Positions 29,639-40,796 of a stretch of DNA of 64,000 bases are shown piece by piece (within the stretch, counting starts at the first letter, position 1; each line of letters starts with the position of its first letter). A program made the position numbers and the translations under genes. The notes under the pieces were generated by a model. It was not told the origin of the DNA. It was given only the letters and a program-made list of their open reading frames with translations, and did not search any database. The stretch spans positions 1-64,000 of the forward strand of contig CAJQUW010011263.1 of NCBI GenBank assembly GCA_907163375.1, written 5' to 3'. Origin of the DNA: Prostheceraeus crozeri (taxonomy: Eukaryota; Platyhelminthes; Polycladida; Euryleptidae).

Positions 29639-29920
29639 TTGCATAACATCATGAAGACTTGGATTTTGGACTCTCTACAATATATCAGAGTTGATCGTGA
29701 TGGAAACGTACACTTCAAAAATTCTCATGGTCATACATCAAGAGGTATTACATTAACATGGCGACAATTTGTCAACCTCAATGATATCATGAGGGATTTG
29801 GAATATTTTGAAACATTAAGATTCATCTCCTTGGGTGATCAAGTTTGGCTTCAACATTACAGAAATGAAATTCAAATCTACCATTCTCATTCCGCAAACT
29901 GTTTCTCATTTCGCAAATAA
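29639..29920 (+). CDS. Small conserved protein, paralogue 1
   Basis: The start at 29,651 (MKTWILDSLQYIRVD) is the likely one by comparison with the paralogue at 30,030; 29,639 adds four residues. The product is about 89 aa, basic and aromatic, with GNVHFKNSHGHTSRGITLTW and a VWLQHYRNEIQIYHS end. The alternating strands recall small single-stranded-DNA-binding folds of the PC4 type, but this is only a guess. It forms a tandem pair with 30,030-30,320. Confidence 0.45.
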   Translation: MHNIMKTWILDSLQYIRVDRDGNVHFKNSHGHTSRGITLTWRQFVNLNDIMRDLEYFETLRFISLGDQVWLQHYRNEIQIYHSHSANCFSFRK

Positions 29921-30029
29921 AATTGGGAGAAGTATAGAAGATACATACATCGCTCCATCATGACATTTATTCGTCATGAGTTCATCGCCCTACTATGCAA
30001 ATCTTAATCAGACATGACTACCACGCACC

Positions 30030-30320
30030 ATGAGTTGGAAATTAGATTCCCTACAACGTATTGAAACGGATCATGATCGAAACGTCTATTTCAAAGATTC
30101 AACTGAAAATGTGAGAAGAGAGTTTGCTTTATCTTATCGTCATTTTCAATCTCTACATCATATCATGAAGGATTTGAAATACTTCTATATGAAAAGACAT
30201 TCACGTATTAGAAATCGCATCTGGTTGCGCGTCAACAATCGGCGAATTCAACTCTATCATTCCCAACTTCATCACATCGTCAGTATCGTACTGGAGATAC
30301 TTCCACCTCACGCCTGTTAA
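30030..30320 (+). CDS. Small conserved protein, paralogue 2
   Basis: It matches the 29,639 protein along its length: WKLDSLQRIETDHDRNVYFK against WILDSLQYIRVDRDGNVHFK, and RIWLRVNNRRIQLYHSQ against QVWLQHYRNEIQIYHSH. The last 15 or so codons run into the duplicated segment that begins near 30,268, so the true end is uncertain. The two genes arose by tandem duplication and then diverged considerably, implying that both were kept for some time. Confidence 0.45.
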   Translation: MSWKLDSLQRIETDHDRNVYFKDSTENVRREFALSYRHFQSLHHIMKDLKYFYMKRHSRIRNRIWLRVNNRRIQLYHSQLHHIVSIVLEILPPHAC

Positions 30321-32012
30321 GTCGGGACACTCCTTCTCACATACACTCTCCTCTTCGTCATCCGCTGCTAATGACAAGTTTCTGATATTGTCCAGTCGGT
30401 ACACCTTCTCTACCTTCCCCTTCGTTGGAGCGTTTGGTGCAACGAGCGCCTTTGGTGTTGAGCATGCAGAAGAGAATTTTGTGTTCGGTGTTTTTGGAGG
30501 GCTTGTCATGTTGACTGTGAATAATGACTTTGAAATGTTTTCTAATTCTTAAGTATCAACAAGCAACCAATCAGAATGAACAGCCAATGAATGATGAATA
30601 TGAAAGTATATATATAAAGTGACATCCGTGTCATTTCACTCTGTCTTTGAGACATGTAAGTAAAGTGTTCTCTAGCGAATTCTATATTTGAGGCGTACAA
30701 GTGAACTGCTCTCTCGTGAATTCCAAATTTGAGTGAAGTCTCTATCTTGTTGAAGTATCAACCTTAAACATAATTTCGTTCAAATGGTAAGTTGAAAATT
30801 TCTTCACTCATCTCCCTCAAACGTGTGGCTAATAGCATCTTCCTCAATTTCAGGCATCAACTTCATCACCAACGCCCTCCCTTCTCGAGGGAAGTTTAGA
30901 GTTGTTGAGTCAAGGTAGGTTGTAACAATACACTGAGACTTGAACAGAGATGATAGAATGATTTCTCTTTCAGGTGATACCAGTCCCATCTCGAGCGAGT
31001 CCATGTCAACATTGTCGCGGGAATGCAACGATCGGGAATGTGCTGACTGTGGGCACATCTTCACGAGGAAGCGTGATCTCATCCGACACATCAAGCGAGG
31101 TGTTTGTAGACCTAAGTCAGCATCAATCTCCGAAGGTGGGGATGATTCTGTTAACGATGTCTCCTTTTCTTGCGATTTATGCATTCAGTCTTTTGAGTCG
31201 CATTTTGAACTATCTTCACATAGACTTCGACATACACACAGTGACGATAGTTATACTAACAGCACCTCCTCTATCCGACTCTCTGAAGTGTCGATAAATA
31301 ATTTAGTGAGGAACTACCAGATGGAATCCTCAGAAACCATTACTGACTTTGAAGAATGGTTTCATCAAAATTCATCTTTGATTGGTGCGCTCTTCAACAA
31401 TTTAGTCAATTTTAGAATGAAGGCGCTCATCTATCTCAAAATAAAATATGTAAAAATCGACCACCATACTGGTCAAATAGTAGAGAGGTTGGAGTTTCAC
31501 ATACCCTCCTCTCCTGCAACCGAAGTTGTAGACTGTGAGTCTTGGATAAATTTTCATATCCAAGGGTTAAAATTAAATATAGATAAATTTAACGAGCGTG
31601 ATAGTGGTCTCGTTTTTGATGGTATTGAGACCGCCATGATTAAAATCACTTTATTAGAGAACTACTCTGGACGAGGCTCCTTTAAACTTCCGAAAAGTTT
31701 AAAAAATAAAACAGCAGTCATTTCTGTAGATTGTGAATCGCACTGTTTTAAGTATGCCGTCCTCTCCATTCTCCACTATAATGATGTACAGAATAGCCGA
31801 TACCGCAAGAGTAAGTATCAACAGTGGGAGAATGAATTAAAGTTTGATGACTGCAATAGTGAAGATATGAAAATTAAAGATATAGAAAAATTTGAAAAAT
31901 TGAACAACTCCAAAATAGTTCAATCCTCAAAGGGATTGAAGGGTGTCCGCTACAACTCGCGTTCGAGTTGTTATGAGCACGTTGTCAACCTTTTATTAGT
32001 AAGACAGGATGA
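30268..32012 (+). repeat. 1.74-kb duplicate of 22,023-23,735
   Basis: This copy covers the 5' half of the minus-strand 148-aa gene, the divergent promoter, both small introns and the first part of the polymerase gene. Identity is very high (a few differences per hundred bases at most). Because introns are kept, the copying was at DNA level. The leader near 30,650-30,720 contains an extra partial repeat absent from the first copy. It is a fossil piece, not a full gene. Confidence 0.85.
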
Positions 32013-32016
32013 TTAA

Positions 32017-34506
32017 GTTCCTCCAAATGTCCAAAGGAAAGGTGCTCGAGGCGTCGTTTAAGAAAGTTTGGTCTAAGTCGTAGACTTATCACTAAAACCG
32101 TATCGCAGTACATGAATCACGTTCGATGCGCAGTGCGAGTAACATGAATGAAATGAAGGACTGCTTGCACGTTTCCTCTCGCTGTCATGTGATTATCGAT
32201 AGTGACGCGTTGATTGAAGGTCATTCGCCCAGGCGGCAGTAGGGAAATAATCTGTGCGCAGTTCTCCTCTATTCAGAAATGAAATACGAGGGCTGCACTT
32301 AATGACGTGACCGCCAACGCTGGGATGCTTGTAAATCATCGAAAGACAGACTCATTCCATGCAACGAGTACGGGCTCGAATGAATCCGAAAAAAAGATCC
32401 GTTGAATTATGATATTGAACTATTCTTTTCCAACTGCAATCGCAAAATTGGGATTCATCAAATGCCCTGCTATAAACATGAATCCTATTAATAAGAAATG
32501 CATGGGTAGAAATTAGTGATGAATTTTTACATTATGTTATTTTCGAAGATACATCGATTTTTGATAAAAACAAAGCAGAAAACAGATTGATGGGAGAATA
32601 AGAAATAGAAGAAGAAAAAGAAGAGCTGATAAGGCAACGGAAGAATAGAAGGAAGATAAATGAGAGAAATGAGGAGACAGAGTAGAGGAGGAAGAATGAG
32701 AAATCAAGAGAAAGGAGAGGAGGAAAAAGAGAAGTGAGAAGAGATATGGAGGAAGAAGAGAAATGATGAATTGGAACAAGAGAAGAAAATGAAGAGAAGT
32801 GGGGAGAAATAGAAGAGGAGGAAGAAAAGAATTGAGTTGAGAGATGACTGGAAATAGGGAGAAAGAGAAGAGGAAAGAAGAAGAGAAATTAGGCTATGAC
32901 AGAGAATCATTATCAGAAGAAAAAGTATCAAGAAAAGCGAGGGGAGAGATAAAGTGAGTGAGAGAGCGAGAGTTCGAGAATGGAAATTAAAAAAGATAGT
33001 CCCAAAACTTAGTGCAATTAAGTGGAAATCATTCATCATACGTGCGAGAGTGAAGATCATCCTCATCAGTCCACGAGAGTGAAGAGTGCACAAGCTACTG
33101 CGCCTGACTTGCGCAGCTTTCTGTTTCACGTCATGGCGGGCGGACAATAATTATAAGCAGGGACTATGAGTCACAGGCATCGACAATTCGCAGCGGGAGA
33201 ATATTATCGAATACTAATTCTCAGTCTTCACGCAGATGCGGCCACGGCCACCACAGACTGCCAACAATGTGACTGAACTCCCTCAGCTGCGTGCGCGTGG
33301 CGATCGAATTTCCTTAAGTGACGGAAAGTTATAGAAACGAGATGTGATTACGCAGATGGAGCTGGATGCTTATGCAATTGTTTTGTCCAGTTACACACTG
33401 ATTTAATATCAAAAGTTTTGTAAATTACTAGCCAAGCAATTTGGCGAACACACGAGCAAATCGATCAGAATCGACATGCTGATGGGTACGGTACGTGGAG
33501 CTTATAGATTTCAATTGACAGATATTTCGATTTAAGAAGGTAAAATGTGTGCCATTGCTTAGGCTCCCTTTGAGAATATATGTCATGTGTAATTTTTGAC
33601 CTGATTCGTTCATCAGTGTTGATTGATGTTGTTGCTATAGTAACTATACAGTATACATGTAGTGAGTGTGAACGATGATGAAAAATGAGAGGAGGAAGAA
33701 GAAAAGGGGACAGAGTGAGTGAGAAAGAGAGAGGGAGATGATGAAGTCACCCGAATATCTATTTTATACAGGCATAAAGAAGATATTCGGGTGACTTTAT
33801 CATTTTTTTCTGTAGGTCTACAAAATTTCATCAAATAAAAAGAGCACATGTATATAAAATACTCATGAGCGATTCTTTGAGTTATTTAAATGTATTTAGG
33901 TCACCTTACAGCATCAATATTATTAGTTATAGTCGGTATCTAATTCAAATGGACAATTTTTCTTTAAATGAAACGCTCTTTTAGTTATATTTTATCCACG
34001 TACATGGATAATCGATGTTTTAACCATGTACAATTCCAAATTATTATCTAGAGCAAATTTTATATACATTTCCCACTCCTCTCAGTGTTAAATATTATTA
34101 GTAGCGTATAGGCATGCTTATTCCAGACCATTTTACTTAATATGGAATACTTCTTGATAGGGTTTATCCATGGTGCATGCATCTTCCATGTTTTATCCAA
34201 AAACAGGCATAGGGCTTACATCGGCAGAAACAATTAAAATGTTTAATCCATCGTTTTATCCATATGTTTATCCTTAATGCGGAATGTTCGATGTCTGTGG
34301 TTTAATCAACGTTTTTTCAAAGTTTTTCACACCAAGTTGATTTTTGGTTAGTTTTCAACGATGATTTCAACCGTACGTTTATCAGCAACGTTTATTCGAC
34401 GTTTTTTCAACGTTTGTCACACCAAGTTGATTTTTGGTTAGTCTTCAACGATGATTTCGACCGTTGAAAAAACGTCATTTTTTACTTGGGTCACTTGCCA
34501 CACTTA
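32017..34506. other. Non-coding part of element B with purine tract and hairpin
   Basis: No convincing gene is present. A polypurine tract fills 32,580-32,970 (plus strand almost only A and G, weaker at 33,670-33,740). The antisense open frames there are low-complexity artefacts. A perfect 17-bp inverted repeat (AAGTCACCCGAATATCT) with a 20-base loop lies at 33,744-33,797. A 90-bp tandem repeat containing CACACCAAGTTGATTTTTGG lies at about 34,311-34,460. Confidence 0.6.
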
Positions 34507-36600
34507 GGGGAACATGGGGGAATGGCGACACCGGGGTAATGGCGACACTAGTGATTTTCAGTCCCACAGCCAACGTTGACATATGTTCTGAGTTCCTTAC
34601 GAAACTTACATTGATGTGGCTGACTCAGAACCAATCAGATTCGAATATCTCTCGTTCAATCATACGTGAGCTGCAGACGAAAATTAGAAGACATTTTGAT
34701 ATTTCTTTTGATGACCCAGGTGAGTGAATTTGTAATGGGAAAGTGTGTGTTAATGGTTCTTAGATTAGCGCAATGCGATTCTGGAGTTAATTAGGATGAA
34801 AGCCATAAGTAGAGCAAACTCAAATGTTAACGTCTTATAGAATAGATTTAAAGTTTTATGAAATCTATTAGGTTGGGGTAATGGCGTCAAAAGTGTCGCC
34901 ATTACCCCTCATTACAAACATGTAGTATTTCCATTCAGTAATTTGATTTAGAAGCTTAAGTTATTGCTAGACCAGCCGATATGGGCCTATAACATAATGA
35001 TTAAGATTTCGAGCTATATCAACCCATGGACTATCAGATATTTTGAATCATATCATGAATAACATAGCTTTTTCTAGCATAGTAGATTGCGGTCTAATCA
35101 TTACGAAGTCATATTCACCAAATGTAACTATGCGAGCATGTCATGTAAAACCTTAGACCATATTACATCCATATGGGGTCTTCAGTAATTACATTGCTTA
35201 AAACATTTGGTGGTGTAACAATGGGACCTACTGAAATATCTCTTATTTGGTTTTAGGTAGCCGAATGCCGCGCACTTACAAGAGAAAGACGGGAATTGCG
35301 AAATGGACGAAACGTGAGCTAGCCGCTGCGATGAAATCTGTAAAAGAGGGTGAGACTGCGAAAAGGGCGGCAGCGATATATAATATTCCTCGCACAACTC
35401 TAATATCAAGAATAAAGAGAGGCAATTCTGACAAGCCCAAACTAGGGAGATATAGCACATCAGTGAAGAACAAGAAACGGAATTAACTAAGCACATACTT
35501 ATTCTCTCACGTCTTTTCTATGGAATAACTCCGTTACAGTTGAGACGAGCTGCATTTGAATATGCAGAAAAAAATAAAATTCCACATAATTTCAACCCAG
35601 ATAACAAAATGGCAGGAAGGGATTGGTTTGATGGATATTTAAACCGAAATCCTACTGTGTCACTGAGAAAACCGGAGCCAACAAGTTTGAACCGTATAAT
35701 AGGTATGAACAGATTTGAAGTTGACATGTTCTACAATAACTTACGTGAACTCTATTCGAAACATAATTATACTCCAAGTCAAATATATAATGTCGATGAA
35801 ACGGGGTTTACAACAGTTTCACCAAGTCCAAAAATCCTTGCGGAAAGAGGTCAAAAACAAGTTGGTATTGCTGTCTCAGCTGAGCGAGGCTAAAATGTCA
35901 CATTTGTGTGTTGTTTTAGTGCTTCTGGGACCTACATTCCTCCGATGATAATATTTCCTCGTGTACATTTGAACCTAAGATTGATGAAAGGATCGCTGGC
36001 GGGTTCCATTGGAGGAGCTTCAAAATCTGGCTGGATAAACAGAGATCTATTCTTGGGATGGCTGAAACATGTTGTTAAAATTGTCAGACCCACAAGTGAT
36101 AGTCATGTTCTATTGATTCTTGACAATCACGAGTCCCATCTTTCTATTGAAGTTCATACATTTTGTCGCAGCAATTTTGTTGATTTACTATCGATCCCAC
36201 CGCACTGTTCACATCGCATGCAACCCTTGGATGTCACGTTTTACAAACCTTTGTCAACAGGTATGTAACAACTTAGGTGACCTTATGTAATAATTCAATT
36301 TTGTTTTATGAGCATGTATTTTTTTCATTTTAGCATTCGAAATAGAAGCTCAATCTTTCATGGTCATGCACCCTGGTGAACGTGTGACTCAATATGAAAT
36401 GGCAGAATTATTCATTCAGTGGTGCCTTGAAGCGTGCTAACATCGCCAAAGCAGAATCAGGTTTCCGCACAACAGGAATCTACCCCTTCAATAGCAACAT
36501 CTTCCAAGATGAGGACTTTGCGGCTGCTGAATGTTTGCGATCACATAAGGTCCTACCAGAGATTGAAATAATAGAACTCACACCTGCAACTTCTGTAGCT

Positions 36601-36840
36601 GGCGGACCTTCCGGCGGATCATCGTCTCCCGCCCATCCGCTTGGATCATCGTCTGCAGATGGCGGACCTTCCGGCGGATCATCGTCTCCCACCCATCTTC
36701 TTGGAGCATCGTCTGTAGCTGGCGGACCTTCCGGCGGATCATCGTCACCCACCCATCCGCTTGGACCATCGTCTGTAGCTGGCGGACCTTCCGGCGGATC
36801 ATCGTCTCCCACCCATCTTCAAGGAACATCTTCTAGGACT
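36601..36840 (+). repeat. 60-bp minisatellite, four units, inside the pogo transposase
   Basis: Four units of exactly 60 bp, each starting GGCGGACCTTCCGGCGGATC, encode a 20-residue Gly/Ser/Pro-rich repeat (GGPSGGSSSPTH...). It forms a flexible linker between the catalytic core and the C-terminal finger. Copy number probably varies. Confidence 0.95.
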
Positions 36841-36936
36841 GGTGGACCTCCTCGTGGTTGTAAGACGAAGTTTGCTGACATATTGCAATTACCACAAAAG
36901 CGTGCATCTAACAGCAACAGTAAAAAACGTGCTTTC

Positions 36937-36998
36937 AAAAGAAAGCACTCGGAGATTTTGACAAAACGTTTTGTCAAAATCTCCGAGTGCTTTCTTTT
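36937..36998. repeat. Perfect 62-bp palindrome without spacer
   Basis: The arms of 31 bases meet at ACGT (36,966-36,969) and are fully complementary; the left arm starts AAAAGAAAGCACTCGG. It lies in the transposase coding region, in a Lys-rich stretch, and produces nearly the same peptide on both strands. Confidence 0.95.
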
Positions 36999-38160
36999 AC
37001 AAGATAAATACGATGATTTATTAGAGAAATATAGAAAGACGAAAGACAAAACCGGATTTTTCTGCATCTTTTGTGCAGAAGAGTATAAAGAACCTCTTTC
37101 GGAAGATTGGATCAAGTGTGTTAAGTGCCAACGTTGGTGCCACGAGGCATGTGCGGATACAGAACTGTATCATGATATTTTTTACTGTGACTTCTGTAGG
37201 CAGTAGATTAGGCTATCCCGTCAGTTGACGATCACAATGCTTGATTTTTGTTGATTTGTAATGTGATATCTAGCCTAGCCTATTTGACTTGTGTTAGTCT
37301 GATAATTATGGCTATTTTGTTTATCCTATAAGATCTTGAACAATAAATTTGTTCAATTTTTAATTCACTATTCGACTTTTAAATTTCTCAATGGACGAAA
37401 AATTAGTCTCTTTAACTGAATAGTTTATAACAGGCATATTTGCATGTAGTATCTTATTAGTTATTATAAATTAAGTATATTTTATAATAGGATGTATGTT
37501 TACATCATTGTTCGAAATATATCTAAGACTGAAATAAATAATCAAGAAAGAAGGACTATTATTTTGAAATGTAAGTGTTCAACTGCCTTTTACTTTAGAT
37601 AGGGAAATTATGATTACACTCCAGCATATATCATATAAACTAAGACATAAAATACAATATTTGATTTACCAGTAGACTAATATCATCATAGATATGGATT
37701 AACTACACGAAATAAATAAAAAGAAAAATTTGTCGCCATTCAGTGTCGCCATTACCCACTTGGTTGTCGCGATTCCCCACACCACGGGGTAATGGTGTCA
37801 TAATTGAATTTTAATTGAATAGTAAATAACTTCTCTTGGACAATGAGTTGGACATTAATAATACTAGGAATTAATCTGTGGGTTTCAACGTTGGCTGGGG
37901 TCAAATAACAGACCATGGAATCTTATAGTTCGAGAGATATAATCAAAAAGGCAAAAGGTGTCGCCATTCTCCCTCTCTCCCCTATCACTACGGCATCATC
38001 CGCCGTCCCGAAGGAACACCATGTCAGTGGAATATTACAGCAAAACTCTCCGTGTCTTGCTCGCTTTCAGTGAAAAGCCGCTTATACCATGAGAAGACTG
38101 GCTCAGACATCATTAAAAATGCTTTCATGGACTTCAGCAGGGTCGAAAACCCCCAAAACT

Positions 38161-39195
38161 AGTGAATTTTAATTTTTCAACTTTTTAGCACTACTTATGA
38201 AATTTTTTAAGTAGTCTATCACTTAGGGCAGGTCAATAGCGACCGAACCTTTTTTGAATCAAGTCAAACGGACTTGTAGAAGCAAAGTTACAAGCCTTTA
38301 AAGTTTTGGAGTCTTTTACGGCCTGGAGACTAAGGCCATCTCCTGCGGCCAACCTGTAAGTCTGACGTCTTAGCTGATATCAGCAATGAAATTTTCTAAG
38401 GAAACCTGAAATTTGGAATGTCCGATGCTATCATCGGAGCTCCGGAGAGACGACCTACCTTTGACAATCTCTTTCGTCTTAATGACAAGTCTCTGTCGGT
38501 TCCCAGCTTATATAGTTTGTGGCGATCAGCTGATGACGTAATATCCATCATCCAAAACTTTAAACACGTCTATCTCCGGTTCTAGTACTCCGATTCACTT
38601 GAAACTCACCCTCTTGTTGCAGAATTGTACGCTGATTCCAAATCTGGTCTCAGTTTTCTCATACGATGCTTCGTTCACCCGCTAGAGCCATTTTCATAAA
38701 AAATTCTAACTCGTTTTTCGGTGATGGGCAAAAATCTTAAAGTCACTCTCACACCTCAACGAACGACCGTAGAGACATGCCGTTTCTTCCACTGAATTCA
38801 TCTCACTCTTAGCTTTCAAACGAGCTATCACACGACTTTCTACCATCTCTAGAACCAAAGTTGGAAGTCTCGTCCAGATAGGGGGGGTCAGCACTTTTTC
38901 TCTCCGATTCCGCTGGAAACAACCTCCCTAACCCAAAATTTCACGTAGAATCCGAATCTGCCCTCCGTTCTCCCATCTGAGGCCTCCTTCTGCCCGAAAT
39001 ACGGCCTTTCTCATCCCAAAACGTCCAAAACCCACCTTTTTCTAACTCTGTCGGTTTTCAGAGATTCCTACCCTTGCCTCACAGGAGAGTTCCTCCTTCC
39101 TTCCTTCCAGAGGGGGGTAGGGAACGGTTTCCTCCTCTCGGACCCATCCTTCCATCACATCCTCGGCAACTTCCTTCCTCTCTCCAGAGGGGGGA
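38161..39195 (-). repeat. Right inverted arm of element B
   Basis: Read on the minus strand it runs parallel to the left arm: CCCCCCTCTGGA tracts, CAGATTCGGATTC, a TATA box, TTAGCTGATATCAGCAATG and GAAAAATTAAAATTCACT at the inner end. Divergence from the left arm is substantial, which suggests age or lack of homogenisation. Confidence 0.65.
38458..38514 (-). promoter_or_regulatory. Inward TATA box and splice donor in the right arm
   Basis: On the minus strand TATATAAG (38,507-38,514) is followed after about 50 bases by AAAG/GTAGGT, a splice donor with the intron starting at 38,458. It is the mirror of the left-arm promoter and points into the element, toward the minus-strand penton-like frames. 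No acceptor was assigned. Confidence 0.5.
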
Positions 39196-40796
39196 TGACT
39201 CATCGTTGCACATTTTGTCCTTGATTTTGTCAGGGGATCACTACTTTGCTTCATGTCCCCTTCAGCTCGCAGTCATCTTGTATCTTGGGCATTTTTCTCG
39301 GTAAGGTTTTTCTCTTCCTTTGACACAAGCTTCGTATTAAGATCACAACTAGTCTTTTCCTCCATCGAAATTTCAACTCGCAATCATTCTTCGACTCTGC
39401 ATCTTCCACTGCATCTTTTTCCTCATATTTAGCTTCACACATTACGATGAGGTCCTTTCACGAAAAGGACTTTGTTTGGAGATGAGTTGGAAAATCTATC
39501 CCGCTTTTTCACACGAATAAGTGATTGAATAAACAAATAATTCAATAAATTTATTATTCGCAGCAGAAGCAGGGATTGCAATTCACCCAAGAAAAAAATC
39601 CGGGAAAACCAGGGGTTGAATGCATAAATTCGCAAAAAAACCCGCAAAATTGCGATCCCTGAGAAGAAGGGTGCGAAAAATTACACAGGAAGTGAAATCA
39701 TTTTTATAGCGCAATTGCGCAGGTACTGTAAAAATTGCGAAGCTGCGCAAATTTGCGCAGGTCTTGCAACACTGGTCGGGATATCTTTGCTGCCATATTT
39801 TGTGCATCCTTCGTCTGTATCCACGTTCATCAGGCTGACTCAAGTAGAAGCACTCCATACACGTATTATTATTATATACACTCTTGTTTTTTCGACTTTG
39901 CTGATATTTAAGTGTAACTAAATGTCATGTAACTATATCCTCAATTATAGGCCTATATTTACATTACTATCAATGATACGTTTCATCCATGATAAAATAA
40001 ATCACAAACTGTCACTAGCATTGAAGACCAATATTGCTATACATATTACAATTTGCAAGAACATTCGGAGACTTTTTTGCAATGTGTCGACATATCAAAA
40101 ACAAGTTCCCCCCAAAAAAATTTGAAGTGCTCACCGCCACTCATTCTTTCGATGCCATGAAATTTGTAACAGACATTTTCATGGACAGTAAAACTATTTT
40201 GCGTATCAACACCGCCCGCTAAGTCAGACCATAAGCGCCGTCAAATTTTCTTTGCTGAGATCCTACGCTGATCACAAGAAAGCCAGTCATTTTCATACCT
40301 CATTATATTTATTTCACCTTTGGGTACAAAAGCAAAATTCCAAATTGCTTGAATCATTATCGTTGTCTTAAAGAACACAAAACACGTATGATAACAAAGG
40401 AGAACGCTAGAATGGCCTATTATGTCTCCCACTCTAGATCATGTATCAAGTATGAAAGTTCAAGTTCAATGATATGTCTCATGTGATGAAATATAGTGGT
40501 ATTGCACTATCAAGCACAGTCCGACGTCGCTTGAATTTTTGGCGCGTTATGACTCAAGTGTGACCATTTAACTATCTCACAACATATGTGAAGAGATTGT
40601 TTTGAAAGCGATATATTCATAAAGAAGCCTTGACAGATAGAAGCGCAACAAATACACAACAGCGAATGTGGATATCATTTCACATTTGAATGCTCTAGAT
40701 TACATTGCACGTCTATGACATGCGTGATGGACAGTACGCAGTAACAGGCAAGGCTACTTCAGAAAGGTTAGTCCGAAGATGAATATCAGTTTGCTT
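39196..40796. other. Intergenic stretch between element B and RIC8
   Basis: Apart from the small MITE at 39,570-39,661 I see only short open frames. The minus frame at 39,251-39,442 contains two similar peptides (KNDCELKF and QDDCELKG) but is too short to judge. The 3' untranslated region of RIC8 should occupy the right end. Confidence 0.4.
39570..39661. mobile_element. 92-bp hAT-type MITE
   Basis: The ends are inverted: CAGGGATTGCAATT and its near-complement AATTGCGATCCCTG. The flanking octamers AGCAGAAG and AGAAGAAG differ at one position, consistent with an 8-bp hAT target duplication. A related GCGCAATTGCGCAGG-rich stretch lies at 39,700-39,770. Confidence 0.65.

Larger units (their letters stand above)
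35247..37206 (+). pseudogene. pogo-like DDD transposase with C-terminal PHD-like finger
   Basis: An acceptor TTTTAG precedes MPRTYKRKTGIAKWTKREL, the Psq-type helix-turn-helix (35,264 on). The CENP-B/pogo DDE core follows: YNVDETGF near 35,790 (first Asp), LLILDNHESH near 36,115 (second) and HRMQPLDVTFYKPL near 36,215 (third). A GT-AG intron lies at about 36,262-36,333. After a 60-bp repeat region comes a Cys4-His-Cys3-like finger (CIFC, CVKCQRWCHEAC, CDFC) near 37,060-37,200. It is inactive: a frame change near 35,465, an AAA-to-TAA type stop at 35,891-35,893 and a frame change near 36,405. Confidence 0.8.
34507..37982 (+). mobile_element. pogo/Tigger-type DNA transposon
   Basis: TA dinucleotides flank the ends (34,505-34,506 and 37,983-37,984). 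Inverted termini begin GGGGAACATGGGGGAATGG and GGGGAGAGAGGGAGAATGG and share GGCGACACC, with further likeness about 70 bases in (CCAACGTTGA). The motif GGGGTAATGGCG(A/T)CA recurs near both ends and in a hairpin at about 34,875-34,908. The interior carries an intron-containing pogo-like transposase. Length is 3,476 bp. It inserted into element B. Confidence 0.85.
18350..39195. mobile_element. Element B: older Polinton-like virus-like element with long inverted arms
   Basis: Inverted repeat arms at about 18,350-19,529 and 38,161-39,195 enclose a gene set related to element A: a family B polymerase with HNH insert, penton-like reading frames, small conserved frames and a finger/coiled-coil protein. 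I recognised no integrase, packaging ATPase or major capsid protein in it. The size of about 20.8 kb includes a 3.5-kb pogo insertion and a 1.7-kb internal duplication. It is broken, with several breaks in its genes. It looks older than element A but is not very decayed. The outer boundaries are approximate, because no target duplication was identified. Confidence 0.6.

Noticed and set aside
32537-33147. Minus-strand Ser/Leu/Phe-rich frames that look like membrane proteins
   Set aside because: They are translations of a polypurine tract and have no start context or domain.
36480-37115. Minus-strand frames across the pogo repeat region
   Set aside because: They arise from the 60-bp minisatellite and from the perfect palindrome, which gives nearly the same peptide on both strands.
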